From the NCBI RefSeq assembly GCF_000003605.2, contig NW_003138320.1:901435-944161 (forward strand): a stretch of 42,727 bases of DNA. The letters are read 5' to 3'. Positions 21,849 to 33,491 of this stretch are shown in pieces. The notes under the pieces were generated by a model, which was not told where the DNA came from, ran no database searches, and worked only from the letters and a program-made list of their open reading frames with translations. The stretch is from Saccoglossus kowalevskii (lineage: Eukaryota > Hemichordata > Enteropneusta > Harrimaniidae). Position 1 is the first letter of the stretch. Each line of letters opens with the position of its first letter. The translations under genes and the position numbers were made by a program.

Positions 21849-24800
21849 ATGTCCGGACTAGTCAGTTTCCTGAGTTGCTATATGCTATCTCTCACCTGTG
21901 CGTCGTTGGTTTATGCCGGAATACCAGTTAACAGGTTAGTAAAAAATACTCTACAAGACGATAAACTAATCACATCTCCGAGTCCATTTTCAAATCAGTG
22001 GGGTATTATCATTTCGGTTGGAGATAAATATCCAGAATGTTTTCGCGATTTGTCCATCTACTCATGATCTAGTGGTAACATCGAAATTAAAAATAAAACG
22101 TTTCAAATTATTGAATATTGAATGCGCTTCACAATATCTAGTGTAGGGTTTCGTCAGAATACTGGGCATGTGCAATTAATACGCTCGCCAAGTTTCTGAC
22201 ATTCAATTGTAACCGTGCCATGTTTGAAAGATTATCTACTAGAATATGGTAGTTTTCGAATCGTTGCAGTTTGGCGGCATTAATCCATTGTGACGTAGTG
22301 GGTGATGCAATCAGTTTAACGAATCGGATCCGTTTTGTAAGAGGTTCCCGTTTGACAATTCGTCTTCTGTACTGAAGGATATTGTGTAAGGGTATTGTAA
22401 GCAAATAAGCAAAAAGGCGTGTACAACGATTGCATTAAATAAAAAAAAAACTTCGTTAGATAAATACGAGGAAAATATCATTTGACAGTTATTTAGACTA
22501 GATACCGTCTTCATAGTGTGAAAAACTTCAAATAATAAACATGGAAGGTCAACAACCGCGTATGACAATGGTAACGAAAACGTGACCGTTTGACACGCTG
22601 TCGGAATATAACGAGGCAGAACAAAATTGGCCGTTTCTAATGATCTAGTTACGCCTCCTCACGAATTGAGTGCTTGAAATTCAGCCACCCGTGTAAAACA
22701 AATTTTTCATTTTCTCTAGAAATGGTGCCACTACTGAAGCTGATGGTTTGACACTACAGCCAGAACAAGACGCTGAAATGGTTTTTAAACCTGTGGATGG
22801 TCACATCAAGCTAGGGACGGTCACCTTCACAACGACTGGAGACTTTCAAATCAGAGGCGATCGGGTATGTGACTCCCGTTGAATGTCAACTCAAGTATAT
22901 AATATATAAAAGTATGACGTCACATCCAAGACCTCGATGGACATGACACCAATATTCATATGATCAAAACTTAAGTTGTTTGGAATTAATATTTCGAATT
23001 ATTACACGTTTGAAAAATGATTATTCTCATAAAAACGGTGAAATAATGAAAAATATATCTGTATCTAGAGAAACCACAGTTTCAAACCATTTCTCTCTAC
23101 CAATAAATACTTTCCGTGTACATCACTCTACATACAAGTGTGTGTGGTATAGAGGCTGGAACAACAGACGTGTGTACACAGGGCAACCAAGCAGGCCCGT
23201 TCCTACCCACCCCTTTACATATATAAAATGACCAGTTCCTAAATGTTATCCTTTTGAACATTAATACGTGCGTGGCCAAACTGTTCAAACATGACAAGAA
23301 CCAAGATAAATTCTCAAATCAATATTAGTATAATTGTGCCTGTTTCGAGTATGTTCCAGATCGCTCGGCTCAACACATTAATACATGTGGAGTCTCGAGT
23401 TTAGTTGTTGACAAACACCACGTGGACAACAGTAGTTTCTATTCTCAGTACAGTTCTATCTGTCAGTACTAAATGTAGTATATTGATATTTTGTCCAAAA
23501 TTAAAATTTATATGGAAAACGTTTATTTCTTATTCCCTTTCTTTACTAATAATGTACTTAAGCAATCAACCTGAGGCCAGGATTTTTGTAGCGCCTGGTA
23601 AATGCTGCGTATATATTAAACTTTAACACAAAATAGATACATTGTATGTGGAAAAGTTGAATGTACAACATGGCGTTGTTGAGGTAGTTGACACAGGGAG
23701 TGTTTTGTACTTTCTGTGTGTACAAGATCTCGGTTATGATTACCATGAGAAAGTTTCTTTGTCATTTTTCCTTTCTTCTCACTGCGTACTAGTATTGTGG
23801 GTTTCCCGACACACATGAATGTGGAATGTACGCTTGCTGACGTCACGAGCTATTTTCTTCTAGTAACTGTGATGAAAGGGATCTTTTCAATAAAATGTTG
23901 CAATATCAATCCAGCGACAAATCGCGGCTAACCTGCCACTAATTCTTGCAATTGAAAGTCCGTTCATAGTAACATGTTACAGACACCGAACTTAACAACA
24001 TATACTACATCAAAGTAGTGGGAGTCTGCCACAAAAATTTATAATCATATGTATCAAGCAGAATATATATGACAGTGTCATAGCTTTATTAATGTAGAGG
24101 ACTACTCATAAATAAACACCCAGAATGTATTTATTCTGCAATGAAATGTATTCCTGGGCAATATAAGGATATAGGATCACCAGCCTTATTTTCGGGATAA
24201 TGATAGTTGAACTTAGTGGCCATTTCTTCAGTGTTATAAAGATTTTACCATATGTTCCTATAATGGCAATAATATTATGCCGTATCTTAAATTGTCGACT
24301 GGTTACAGGATGAAGTACTTTTTGCTCTCCTGAATTAGTTTTAACAAATCAGGGTTTTTAAAATTGACAACAATGCATTTTTTAAACTCCGCGTTCTATG
24401 GAATTGTTCTAAATATAGCGATTTTTGAGAAATATTAAGACAAACAGGTTTCTCAAAATACGTCACTGTAACATAAAATAATGCTAATTCATGGTACCAT
24501 GGGACAATAGCTTTATTATTTTACACAATAAACCAATGAACATAGTAATGTGATTTATGAAAATCTTTTCAAAAATTATAAGTAGACTTAAGTCATGCTT
24601 GTGTGGACCAAATATTGATGCGACCTCCCGGTAGAACCAAGCGCGTGTTCGTCTAAACCCTTACATTCAATGTTCCAATAGGCAGCTAACATATTATATA
24701 CGCAGTCTAGTCACGTGATTTAATTGTTATTTAATTAAATAACTTAATGTTGATGAAATAATAATATCGAACGTTGTGTCTTCTCTGGTATGGACTGACC

Positions 24801-27182
24801 ATTTCTATTTTGTCTCAACAGGGAGATCCTGGTCCAGCTGGAGGGACCGGAAGAAGAGGTGCCCCGGGACTGCAAGGACCAAAGGTAAAGTTTAACCCTA
24901 ACATACCCAGGATAGTAAAATATAGTAAATGAATGTCGGGGTTTTCATCGACATGCATTTGTTATTCGTTGCAGGGGGAAGCCGGTGAACCTGGAAGTTG
25001 TTCGGTCGACCGCCCTCAAACGGTGAGATTTGCGACATCTAATGAAAAGTGCCATACGGATAACACAGGGACGGTGCGACTCCACCATTCAGGTAACTGT
25101 CTGTCTGTGCGTCTGTATGTTTCTATCGGTTGCATTCCCATTTTTGCAGTCACATTATATCGTTTCTGATTTTTCTGAGAAATTCTCATTGGCAATTGAA
25201 ACCATGCAATGTGTGGCACATTGTTTTTTTTCTCTACTATTTAGGGAATATTTTAGAAATATGCACTGGTAACCGATGGCAGCCGTTGAATAGCGGGAAG
25301 ATAGACAGCGATAGTGTTGGCAACCTTCCCAAAACGTGCCTCGATATACTGTTCAGTGGCAAAGAAAACAAAGGCGATGGCATGTACTGGATAAACCCAA
25401 CTGACGGGTAAGTAACGCGAGAATTGGAGGAGCGTGATTTCTGATCGAAAAGGACATTATGTTGGTAAAAATAAAAAACACTGAAGTGTTACCCTAATGT
25501 TTAAGGCAGTTGACTATAATTAACAAATGCCACCAAATATCCATGACTTAAGTACATTATTTTATGATTCTTTTCACAGTCAAGATAAAAAAGATATATA
25601 TTTACTTTGATCTACTTTTTGCACAAAAATACACATTTACTTTTTAAATATTCCAAAATGTAAATTCGACAACATCGAATTATTATGACTTTCTTTTATT
25701 ACGACTGTTTTAATATGTTTTATAAAAAAATGCTTTAAAATCTAACTAGTTCCAAAAAGGCTTATTTTTGCATTTTTTCCTGAATAAGAAAAATAGTTGA
25801 TAATTCATTCTCTGCGTATTCACAGTGATGACCGACATAACGCCATCCAAGTGTACTGCGATATGACAACCTCTGGAGGTGGCTGGACTTTGTCCGCTAA
25901 AGTGACCGACGACTACGCGTGGATATGCCCAGAAAAGAACGGTAAAACGTGTGCGGGATCTGATGTGGATCCACGGGAGGCTAGTTTATTCCATGATATA
26001 CACGAACGAGATGAAGTGCTGCTAGAGTCGGGTACAGGGGCTGAAACTGGCGTACACTTACAGAATAGTATGATAAGGAGAATATTCGTTGCCGGTGAGC
26101 CAGTTTATTTAAGCTTGAATTTAAGTCACGAATTGCATACATATATTTGTTTTCGAAGCATACAGCATAGTATTTGTTGTCAACCATTGTGCCTGCGCAT
26201 GTACTTACTAGTACGTACCAACAATTGCAAGCGCGCGCGTTATTTCATCAAAACGAACACTCTGCTCCAATGAGCAAAGCAATTTACACAACACCTGGGC
26301 AATAAGTTGCAGGTAAACCCAAACTAAATACTAGCATGAAACTGTACTGAGAACTATTCATGCATATTCATAACCTGGTGGTCATTTTCGCTATTCCAGG
26401 TCGACAACAAGTCCGTTTTACGTTTTACGGTAACGCTGACTGGAGGGCAACCGAGGACGGATATGCCAGTTTTCCAAGGCACAAGGAGAACACGCTGTTT
26501 TTGAACAATACATGGGCGGCATATGATAAGCACAGGGCTGACTATACCTGGAATATCATTAGGCACACAAGAAATACGAAATTCACGGGCGGTCTCATAT
26601 GCTGGGGCATCAACGCTGGTGAGCCATACAGGTAAGCATTGGGGAGGGGTTGTCGTGAGCATAGAAAAAAATGGCGACACTAAGCATGACGTCATATGAT
26701 GAATTATTTATGAAGACAGATGATGTCACTAAGCATTATATCATGTGATTAATTATTCATAAAGACGTTTGATGCAGATAAACACATACGTCCAAAAATG
26801 TATATCGAGACATTCGTGTTTATAACGTTCAAATAATTTAGCAATAGAGTTTTCTTTCGCGAGCTGTACCACGTCATATGATTACGTCAGCAATAATGAT
26901 TATAATATGATTACGCAATAATAACAAACGCTGTTTACAGCCTCCAGTCTTGCATATTTTTTTTTCAACAGATATTTTGACGAAGGTTTACATATGGGTA
27001 GTCCAGCTTACGGCGGGAAACCATGTCACATAGCAACAGACCAGAACGAGGTGATGCTGAAAAGTCATTATGCGACGGCTAATGGTGGGCACTTCAAGTG
27101 GAGCGACAGCCATTCTCAGTACGGATTTTTGAGATCGGAACTCCAAGTCGTGAACAATAAAATCGCTATCTGGGTTAGATGA
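21849..27182 (+). CDS. Secreted collagen-stalk protein with fibrinogen/intelectin-like subdomain (8 exons, complete)
   Basis: Exons 21849-21934, 22720-22864, 24822-24884, 24975-25092, 25245-25407, 25826-26094, 26400-26631 and 26972-27182, all GT-AG and in frame, encode 428 aa. Residues 1 to about 24 form a signal peptide (hydrophobic core after MSGLVSF). Residues about 30-77 have no recognised domain. Residues 78-106 are nine to ten uninterrupted Gly-X-Y triplets (GDPGPAGGTGRRGAPGLQGP...), split over a 63-bp exon of exactly seven triplets and the next exon. A Cys-bearing linker follows (C107), then LEICTGNRW. Then comes the hallmark fibrinogen-related start: CLDILFSG, YWINP, VYCDMTTSGGGWTL at about 201-214. 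The C-terminal half does not match the fibrinogen calcium site; with its many aromatics and CWGIN it looks more like intelectins and related invertebrate lectins. Likely an oligomeric secreted recognition protein; glycan or pathogen binding is inferred. One N-x-T sequon (NNT) is visible. Confidence 0.85.
24115..24510 (-). repeat. Dispersed repeat family F, copy 2, in intron 2 of the lectin-like gene
   Basis: The reverse complement of this segment aligns collinearly with 3605-3990; shared words include GTTACAGTGACG, TCAAAAATCG and AAAATAAGGCTGG. The copy lies in the roughly 1.96 kb intron between exons 2 and 3 and helps explain that intron's length. No coding. Confidence 0.6.
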
Positions 27183-27407
27183 TCGATATATGTATCCTGG
27201 CAGGGGCGGTTTCAAGAGGTTATTTACATTACAGGGTATTATATTGACAAACTTTGTCATTTTTTGAAGAAATATTGTGAATTGTGAGCATAAATACTGA
27301 AATATGTTTTGTTTTGTTTTATTTTATTACGCAAATTTTCGACTTTTAATAACCTTATTTGAATATTTATTTATCGTGAGTTATGTCATGGTTAAGCAAT
27401 CTGTAGT

Positions 27408-27532
27408 TGAACCCCTACAGTTGTCGCGCCACGCCCTGTTCGATAGGGGACCCATAGCGACGTTACAACGCATGTAATATACAGTGTTTACACAGAATAC
27501 GGACGCTCGATGCGCGACGACTGTAGAGTTTT
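27408..27532 (+). mobile_element. MITE family B, copy 2 (about 125 bp)
   Basis: Terminal inverted repeats ACCCCTACAGTTGTCGCGC (left) and ACTCTACAGTCGTCGCGC (right, reverse complement). The interior shares CCTGTTCGATA-GGGAC-CATA, CGACG, ACAACGC and TGTTTACA with the minus strand of 20444-20578. It lies about 225 bp beyond the stop of the lectin-like gene and may fall in its 3' UTR. Confidence 0.75.
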
Positions 27533-28469
27533 AATAAGTAAAAAGATAGAAAAAAACATTTAAAAAAATAAGATTACATTGACCAGTACCCGTGTTTAAT
27601 GTCACTTTTACAAGATTTGCATGAATGGCGACGTCAAAGGAGTTCTCATTCAAGTTTTACGAAGCAAACTAGCGTACGTTTCGAGGTATTAAATTTATAT
27701 TACACAATTTCCACGCTGAAATTTCGTTCACGGCCTCGCCAAACATGTGCGTTTGAATTCCTATACTCCTCTGAAATAAATTTATATATATATGTATAAA
27801 TACCATCAAGAAGGACATCATCTGTAATTTTAAATCATAGGTATATTAAAGGTGCACTCGGATTTGGTATTGTTAAATTTGTTGTTATTATTGTTGTTTT
27901 TGGTTTTTCATGGTTGATTTCATGAATATAATTTCCCAGATTTCAAATTTCAGCGCGTCCGAAGGTTGGGGGCCCTTTGCAGCTGTTTGCTTTTTGTTCC
28001 GTCGAATTTCATGTTGAATTTCAATGGTGTTTCGACCATGCGGCATGAAGTGGATTCACTGAGTATAGCCCTGGTCATTTAGAAAACTTGAAGCTCCAAT
28101 TATTACAGAGCTCTTGGCAGTTCCATGCGTTCGCTCCAGATGACGACTCTCATGTTTCGTGAATCCGGTTCTTGATTTGTAGTCGTCAATCGTTTCCACC
28201 AATCGGATAGCAGGATTAACAAACCAGTCCGATTCTCTGACTTTCTAAACGCTATGAGATTTATTCAGAACATGGCTGGGCCGTTTCCACTAATCATGTA
28301 TCAGAATTCACGATCGCTATTCATTTGAAGAGGACGCTTAGAGCTGCCTGGAAATTTATTCTAAAAGTCGCGTTGATTACATGTCGATTTCGCTATCAGA
28401 GTCAACACCGATACTAAACGGATACACTCGATTTTGATATTGCAGCCGTGTTAGATTTCGGTTAGAAAT

Positions 28470-28670
28470 TTGGACGCCCCTACATGGGTTTGCAGTTACT
28501 TGCGCTTGTGGCTTTATATCGGTTGCACATGTAGGGGTAATCTTGTTACATTGTTCAGGAGAGTCACAACAACTATCCCAAAGTACAGTTCTCTGAGAGT
28601 TTTCACCGTGATGGTTGCCTGGCGGAGAAAATGCCCGGATGTCCGACTCCGGGAAATTAGAATACAGTCC
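28470..28670 (-). repeat. Dispersed repeat G, copy 1 (inserted downstream of SDR gene 1)
   Basis: Read on the minus strand it includes GGACATCCGGGCATTTTCT, CCGCCAGGCAACC and CCTGAACAATGTAACAAGAT, matching 39180-39295 on the plus strand with an internal length difference. One end is palindromic: CCCCTACATG at about 28478 against CATGTAGGGG at about 28528. Unit 2 of the duplication lacks it here (compare 34490-34530). Confidence 0.6.
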
Positions 28671-28771
28671 AATGACCAGGATTGAGTCTGGAAACTCAAT
28701 ATCTTTAAATTGTTTCAATTATTTGGTTCGTAATTATTAGGCCTGATTTCAATAGTTGTCATGACGTCATA

Positions 28772-31700
28772 CTATTGCGCTGTCCATCCGCCATCCATCG
28801 TCACTGTGGAACCAGTCATCTGATTGGCGGCTTCAGAGCAAAGGAAATTTACAAAATCGCCAATCTGCGAGGAGAAAATTGCAACGTGTCTTGAGCACTT
28901 CATATTAGTCAAAATGATAAACAACCCCAATCAGAATTGTCGAAATACGCATCAATACAACCGTAAACAGTCGAGTGCACTGGTTACGCAGCATTGTATA
29001 TTTATTATTCTGTCGACAGAGGGGGCGCTGTCTATACAATTTTTTAATCTAGACATACAATAAACACTCGTAAAAGAATGTATCATGAACAACAGTGTCC
29101 ATTTGGCATTATGGAAGTGAAAAGTTCGAAATTATGCTTATAATAACTGAATACGTTTTACATGAACATTTGACGCTTCTTTTTGAAGTCAATTCCTTTT
29201 TTGGATTTGAGCCTAAATTGTGTTTTTTCATCAAAAAACTACTAAACTTGGCTTTGGAAATATACGACTCGTATATATTAACAAATACGAGTGAATAATA
29301 TCATCTGTATAACAAATTCGATCCGTAATTACGTCACAAGCGTTTTCTACTTACATGTTTTTCTTCGACAGTTTGTCCAGATGGCTGTTTTTCACCAACA
29401 AGCTTTCGCTGTGAAAGTTGCATATCAGAGATTAATAATGTGTTGTGTATTTCATGCATTGTCATCATGTTAAGAATTTGTTTAAACACAACAGCATGTC
29501 CTGTGTAATGAGCATTGTGTGTCCGCTTGTAGATTAGCATCTTGTGATGTCATACAGTTTCTCGCGTGATTTCCTCAATTCTCGTTTCCTATTGGGGCTA
29601 AAGAAAAACGTCTTCTACAGGGAAAAAACTAACAGAATCTGTCGTAGCACTAAATACGAATAATTTACACTTATGTCTTCTACTAATGGTAAATTGGTTG
29701 TCACTCTGTATTATTCAAATTCCAGTCGTATTTTCTTTACGTAGTTATCTCTGTTTAAAACCCCCAACTAAACGACAGTAGCATTTTCAGAAGCCCCTTC
29801 TACAGCAACAACGCTAGACAAGTATATTCCACGGTGCCGATGTCGCGCCTTCAACCATTTACTAGTACGTCACCGGAAGACTTTACCGTTAGAGGGCGCA
29901 ATACACAGGGTGAACTTCCTTCAGTTTCACTAATTGTGTCGTATAAATTATTAATACGTGTAGGTATAGTTGAAAACGAGATGCCATTCGCTCATATTTG
30001 TATATAAAACAAAGATCCTAAGCTCCAAATACTCGTTTGCAGAATTAATAATATGCACCAGCGATTCAGAGCGCATGCGCAGTGCCGCAGTTCGGCAAAC
30101 ACGCAATATCAAGCGAATGCTATCTTTCCCAATCATAGATAAGTAAACTTATTATATACCTGATGAAATGCGCCTTTATTGTGTTTTTTTATCAAATTTA
30201 TAATATAATTTACCTTTGCTTCCTCTTCAGACACGCCAGTATTTTTTGCTATTGATTTCACCTGTTTCCAAAATACTGAAAATAAGACAAAACAGTATTC
30301 ACGGTGCGGGTAAAAGATTAGAGGTTTCATATTTGTAACAGTTGTAAAACATAGTAAATGTCATAACTTACATTCTGTTGCCACCCATCCTGGACAGATC
30401 GCGTTGCACGTGACCCCAGTACCAGCGGTTTCTAACGCCACCACCTAGAGCAACATGAACTCAAACATACTTTATTAAATAATGCAAACAGTGCAAATGC
30501 GCATGCTCCCTAAACTAATTGTACGTATCAATAATTCATAACGCATGCGCATTTGCGTAGATCTTTAAAATCAGCGTGCTAGTTTACAACAATCTACGTT
30601 CCAGTGTGTAAAAAAACACAATAAAAAACTGTATTTGCATACTAGGTTCCCCCTTTTCAATGATATCGTTCGATGGTATTATGAGCATGTTTATTTTTTT
30701 GAAAATGTCCGTCGAAAAGCCATGCCAGTCAAAGAGTGTGAGTCTGCTTAGATTAAATAAATAGAATTTACCACAGTGAACAATTCTCGCACGGCATGAC
30801 GGAGAAGAATGATAAAACAAGCAACACTTTTCAAATTGTTTGCCTCTGTACACTAAGCCATTTTCATATGTCCCATTTCTAATGGTGATGACCTTTGACA
30901 TTGACTGTCCCTAACAACACAGACTAAACTCACCTTTGTAAATCCCAACACACCGTGTTTAGCCGAGACATAAGCTGATTTTTCTTTAGACGCGACTAGG
31001 CCATGAATCGATGATATATTTATTACTCTGCCCCACCCTAGTAAAATAAAATGATATTGGCACTATAAATTCATATTTCTACTATGGGTTATGTGGTACC
31101 ACGTGATTTAGTTTATATTACACGTCTGCTATAAAAACGAAAGAAACAAGTCAACTAATATAGTTTTGTTTCTACCATGAGACTGTTACTTTTCATTAAG
31201 ATACACTGGACAAGGAATAAATGAAAATGAAATTTTTCTACAAATTTGTTATTGTTATTTTTGTTTATTAATGAATATTTAATAAAATATGAATAATAAA
31301 AAAGAGTCTATACCTACATCGCATTTTAATCAGATTGATTAGTAGTTTTAAAAAATAGTTGTAAATTGTAAAATCGTTGGCCGCGGTAAAATAGATAATC
31401 AGCCACTTCCAGATGACAAATGCGAATTTCACAAGTAAACCACAACTAAATGAAACAACACACGGTTACAAATGCCTGTATTCATTGTATATGTACGATA
31501 AACATCTACAAAACAAAGGTACTTTAATATTAAAGCGGGAGGGTAGTCACCTGCACACGCGCGGGAATTGAGTCCCAAGCGACGATAACACACGCTAAAA
31601 ACGCAAAGACTCATGGGTAGACGCTTGTTTGTAAACAATGACACAATATGGCCATCTGACGCATGTGCAAGTGACGACTTCCAAGCTTTAACGGATAACG

Positions 31701-32435
31701 GCTACGTGTTACTTTACGTCATCAGAACACGTGACCACGTTATTGTTTAACTCACCCTTTTGAAGCATCCCTGGTAGGAGGTGTTTAGTCAAAATAAACG
31801 GCGTCGTCAGCATAATATGAATCATGTCATTCCATTTATCGAGGGAGAAATCTTGAACGGAAGAGACGTACTGGAAACCTGTAAAAATTATGAGATTTTA
31901 TCTTAGTCATGTGATCTAACATGGACACGTGACAAAATCACGTGTATCATGTATTTGCGGGGGATATGACAAAGTGACAGAGGTTTTTGTTTTCCGAGCA
32001 TTGTGAAGCGCGCCGCGATAACGAATTTGTTGAAATATATATTTCTGTAAAGCGTTCAAAATGTTGACCCATACGCGGTATACATCCCTGGTAAAATGCA
32101 TTGTTTCTTTTCACGAAAGTCAAAAGCGCCACCCGACAACTGTGGAGTTGTATCTTGCACTCACCGGCGTTGTTGACAAGTATGTCCACTCCCGATTTCG
32201 TGACTTTCTTAATATCTTCACACATATTTAGTACGTCATCCTCGTTTGTAAGGTCTGCGCCAAGGTAGTGCGCCCTCACGTCGTATTCATTTTCAAACTC
32301 TTGTTTTAGTTTGGCGATGTGGTGTTCCTCAGCAAATCCATTATAAAGTATGGCACATCCGTTTTTGGCAAGGGAGCGAGCGACAGCCAGTCCAATACCA
32401 GACGTAGAACCAGTCACCAGGGCGTAACGTGACAT
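28772..32435 (-). CDS. 3-hydroxybutyrate dehydrogenase-like SDR, paralogue 1 (7 exons, complete)
   Basis: Minus-strand exons: 32435-32165, 31878-31756, 31037-30934, 30444-30372, 30275-30214, 29408-29355 and 28864-28772. These lengths (271, 123, 104, 73, 62, 54, 93) join in frame to 259 aa, the usual size. Cofactor motif TGSTSGIG is at 8-15 and NNAG at 88-91. Catalytic Ser141 (SSIHG), Tyr154 and Lys158 (YVSAK) are present. The set that marks D-3-hydroxybutyrate dehydrogenases is also there: Q93 (GFQYV), H143, K151, Q195, W186 (CPGW) and W256 (DGGWTAQ). NGF at 32-34 after the second strand suggests NAD rather than NADP. The reaction would be 3-hydroxybutyrate to acetoacetate with NAD. No targeting peptide is seen, so probably cytosolic. 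The catalytic-tetrad Asn position is Met113 (see findings). The start is the first Met, conserved with paralogue 2. It is unlike vertebrate BDH1 and closer to the bacterial-type enzymes. Confidence 0.9.
31530..31691 (+). mobile_element. MITE family C, copy 1, in intron 2 of SDR paralogue 1
   Basis: TTAAAGCGGGAGGGTAGTCA at the left and, in reverse complement, TTAAAGCTTGGAAGTCGTCA at the right form TIRs. The interior shares GGGAATTGAGTCCCAA, CGACGATAACACACGC and TTGTTTGTAAACAATGACAC with 33883-34018. The matching place in the paralogue (about 38215-38232) is an empty site, so the element arrived after duplication or was lost from unit 2. Confidence 0.8.
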
Positions 32436-33262
32436 GAGTACCTTCGCTCTATATGGTTGAGTGAGAACAATTATACGTTGTTCGGTATTTTGCCTTAGAT
32501 TGGAAAATGTACATATTATAATAGCTGATAAAAAAATACTAACTCATATTCGATTTTTAGGGCGTTAATATATATATTCTTCAAAATAATCGTGTTACAG
32601 TCCATTTGCGCCAGTAATGTGTATTGTACTTTGCCCCGGAAATCAAGGTATACTATTGGCAAAAGTATCACACGAGTACCTCTCAAACACCGATACATAA
32701 AGCATAATGTTAAAACGCATTTTAAATCAAGTCTTGTTACGACATAATGTACATGATTATTGCCTGTATACATGCCCCAAATTACCAACGAGTTTTAAAA
32801 TGGTACACAGGTTCGTACAAATGAACAATAAATGACTTGTTTCGATAATACATAATTATCAACACGTCGCGCCCTCTAGCGTCAAAACGTTTATGTGACG
32901 TAGAATGGCGTAGTTGAATGAAAACATTGTTGTCCGTGTTCGTGTGTGTAGTTATTCCTCATTAAGAGAATATAAATCTATCAACAATTCTTCATTTTGT
33001 GTTGACAAATGTTTTCGGATTGAACCAGTATAGCCGCAGTGAATGGCTTTGCTTTAACCTGTTACGTCACGTTGTAGTTCGTCGCTAGAGGGGCGATGTG
33101 TAGAAAAGGTGAAATTGATCGATGGTGGAAATCACAATGCAATCCATTATTTCTAAATATTTTTCAAATGAAACACAACACTGTGTTAAGCACTCTTAAT
33201 TAGACAGAGCTGAGTCATGAATCACTTAGCATACATGCTTGGTGTACAGTTGATTATAGTTT

Positions 33263-33334
33263 TGGGCTCTCTTTGGTAAAATGTCACGAATTCAGTGCTA
33301 TGCCAAGCACGGTCTCAACTCCACTCGGAGCCCA
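33263..33334. ncRNA. Conserved potential RNA fold upstream of SDR paralogue 1 (speculative)
   Basis: A 7-bp stem TGGGCTC (33263-33269) / GAGCCCA (33328-33334) encloses a perfect small hairpin GTGCT (33295-33299) / AGCAC (33306-33310). Both stems are intact in the paralogous block near 40066-40137. The surrounding 240 bp (about 33205-33440 versus 40000-40240) are about 95% identical between units, against roughly 80% in the flanks. I do not recognise a known RNA family. The block could equally be a regulatory region or a 5' UTR exon. Confidence 0.25.
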
Positions 33335-33423
33335 CATCCACCCAATATGTTGGGCACTACTTCGAGATAGGGATGACCAGCATTTGCAAAACAACTTTTA
33401 ACAATATAACAGTGGTACTCACC

Positions 33424-33430
33424 TACCTGT
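33424..33430 (-). promoter_or_regulatory. Possible splice donor of a non-coding 5' exon, SDR paralogue 1
   Basis: On the minus strand the sequence reads AAACTACAG|GTAGGTGAGTAC, a strong donor context, at the end of the conserved block and about 1 kb upstream of the ATG. The same sequence stands at about 40224-40230 upstream of paralogue 2. It could be the donor of a shared untranslated first exon. No transcript start is placed. Confidence 0.3.
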
Positions 33431-33467
33431 AGTTTGAAAAAAAAAAACGTAATCGCGTCAGTGTTAA

Positions 33468-33491
33468 CGCCGGGCGACCTTTAGCCCGGCG
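33468..33491. repeat. 8-bp GC-rich perfect hairpin unique to unit 1
   Basis: CGCCGGGC (33468-33475) pairs with GCCCGGCG (33484-33491) around an 8-nt loop. In addition GACCTTTAGC (33476-33485) is the inverse of GCTAAAGGTC at 33545-33554. The corresponding place in unit 2 (40250-40285) lacks this sequence, so a short insertion with inverted ends is likely. Confidence 0.55.

Larger units (their letters stand above)
27183..28771. other. Convergent intergenic region between lectin-like gene and SDR gene 1
   Basis: Holds the 3' end of the plus-strand gene, MITE B copy 2, and from about 28.35 kb the left edge of the duplicated SDR unit. The duplication edge shows as similarity of 28365-28460 to 34380-34505. 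Between 28470 and 28670 lies an insertion absent from unit 2 at the corresponding place. No other gene is seen. Confidence 0.5.

Noticed and set aside
26354-26695. 113-codon minus-strand frame
   Set aside because: Antisense of the seventh exon of the lectin-like gene; no motif of its own.
33205-33440. Spliceosomal snRNA or tRNA in the conserved block
   Set aside because: The donor-like ACTCACCTACC recalled the U1 5' end, but the following sequence does not fit U1, U2, U4, U5 or U6, and no A/B-box tRNA pattern was found.
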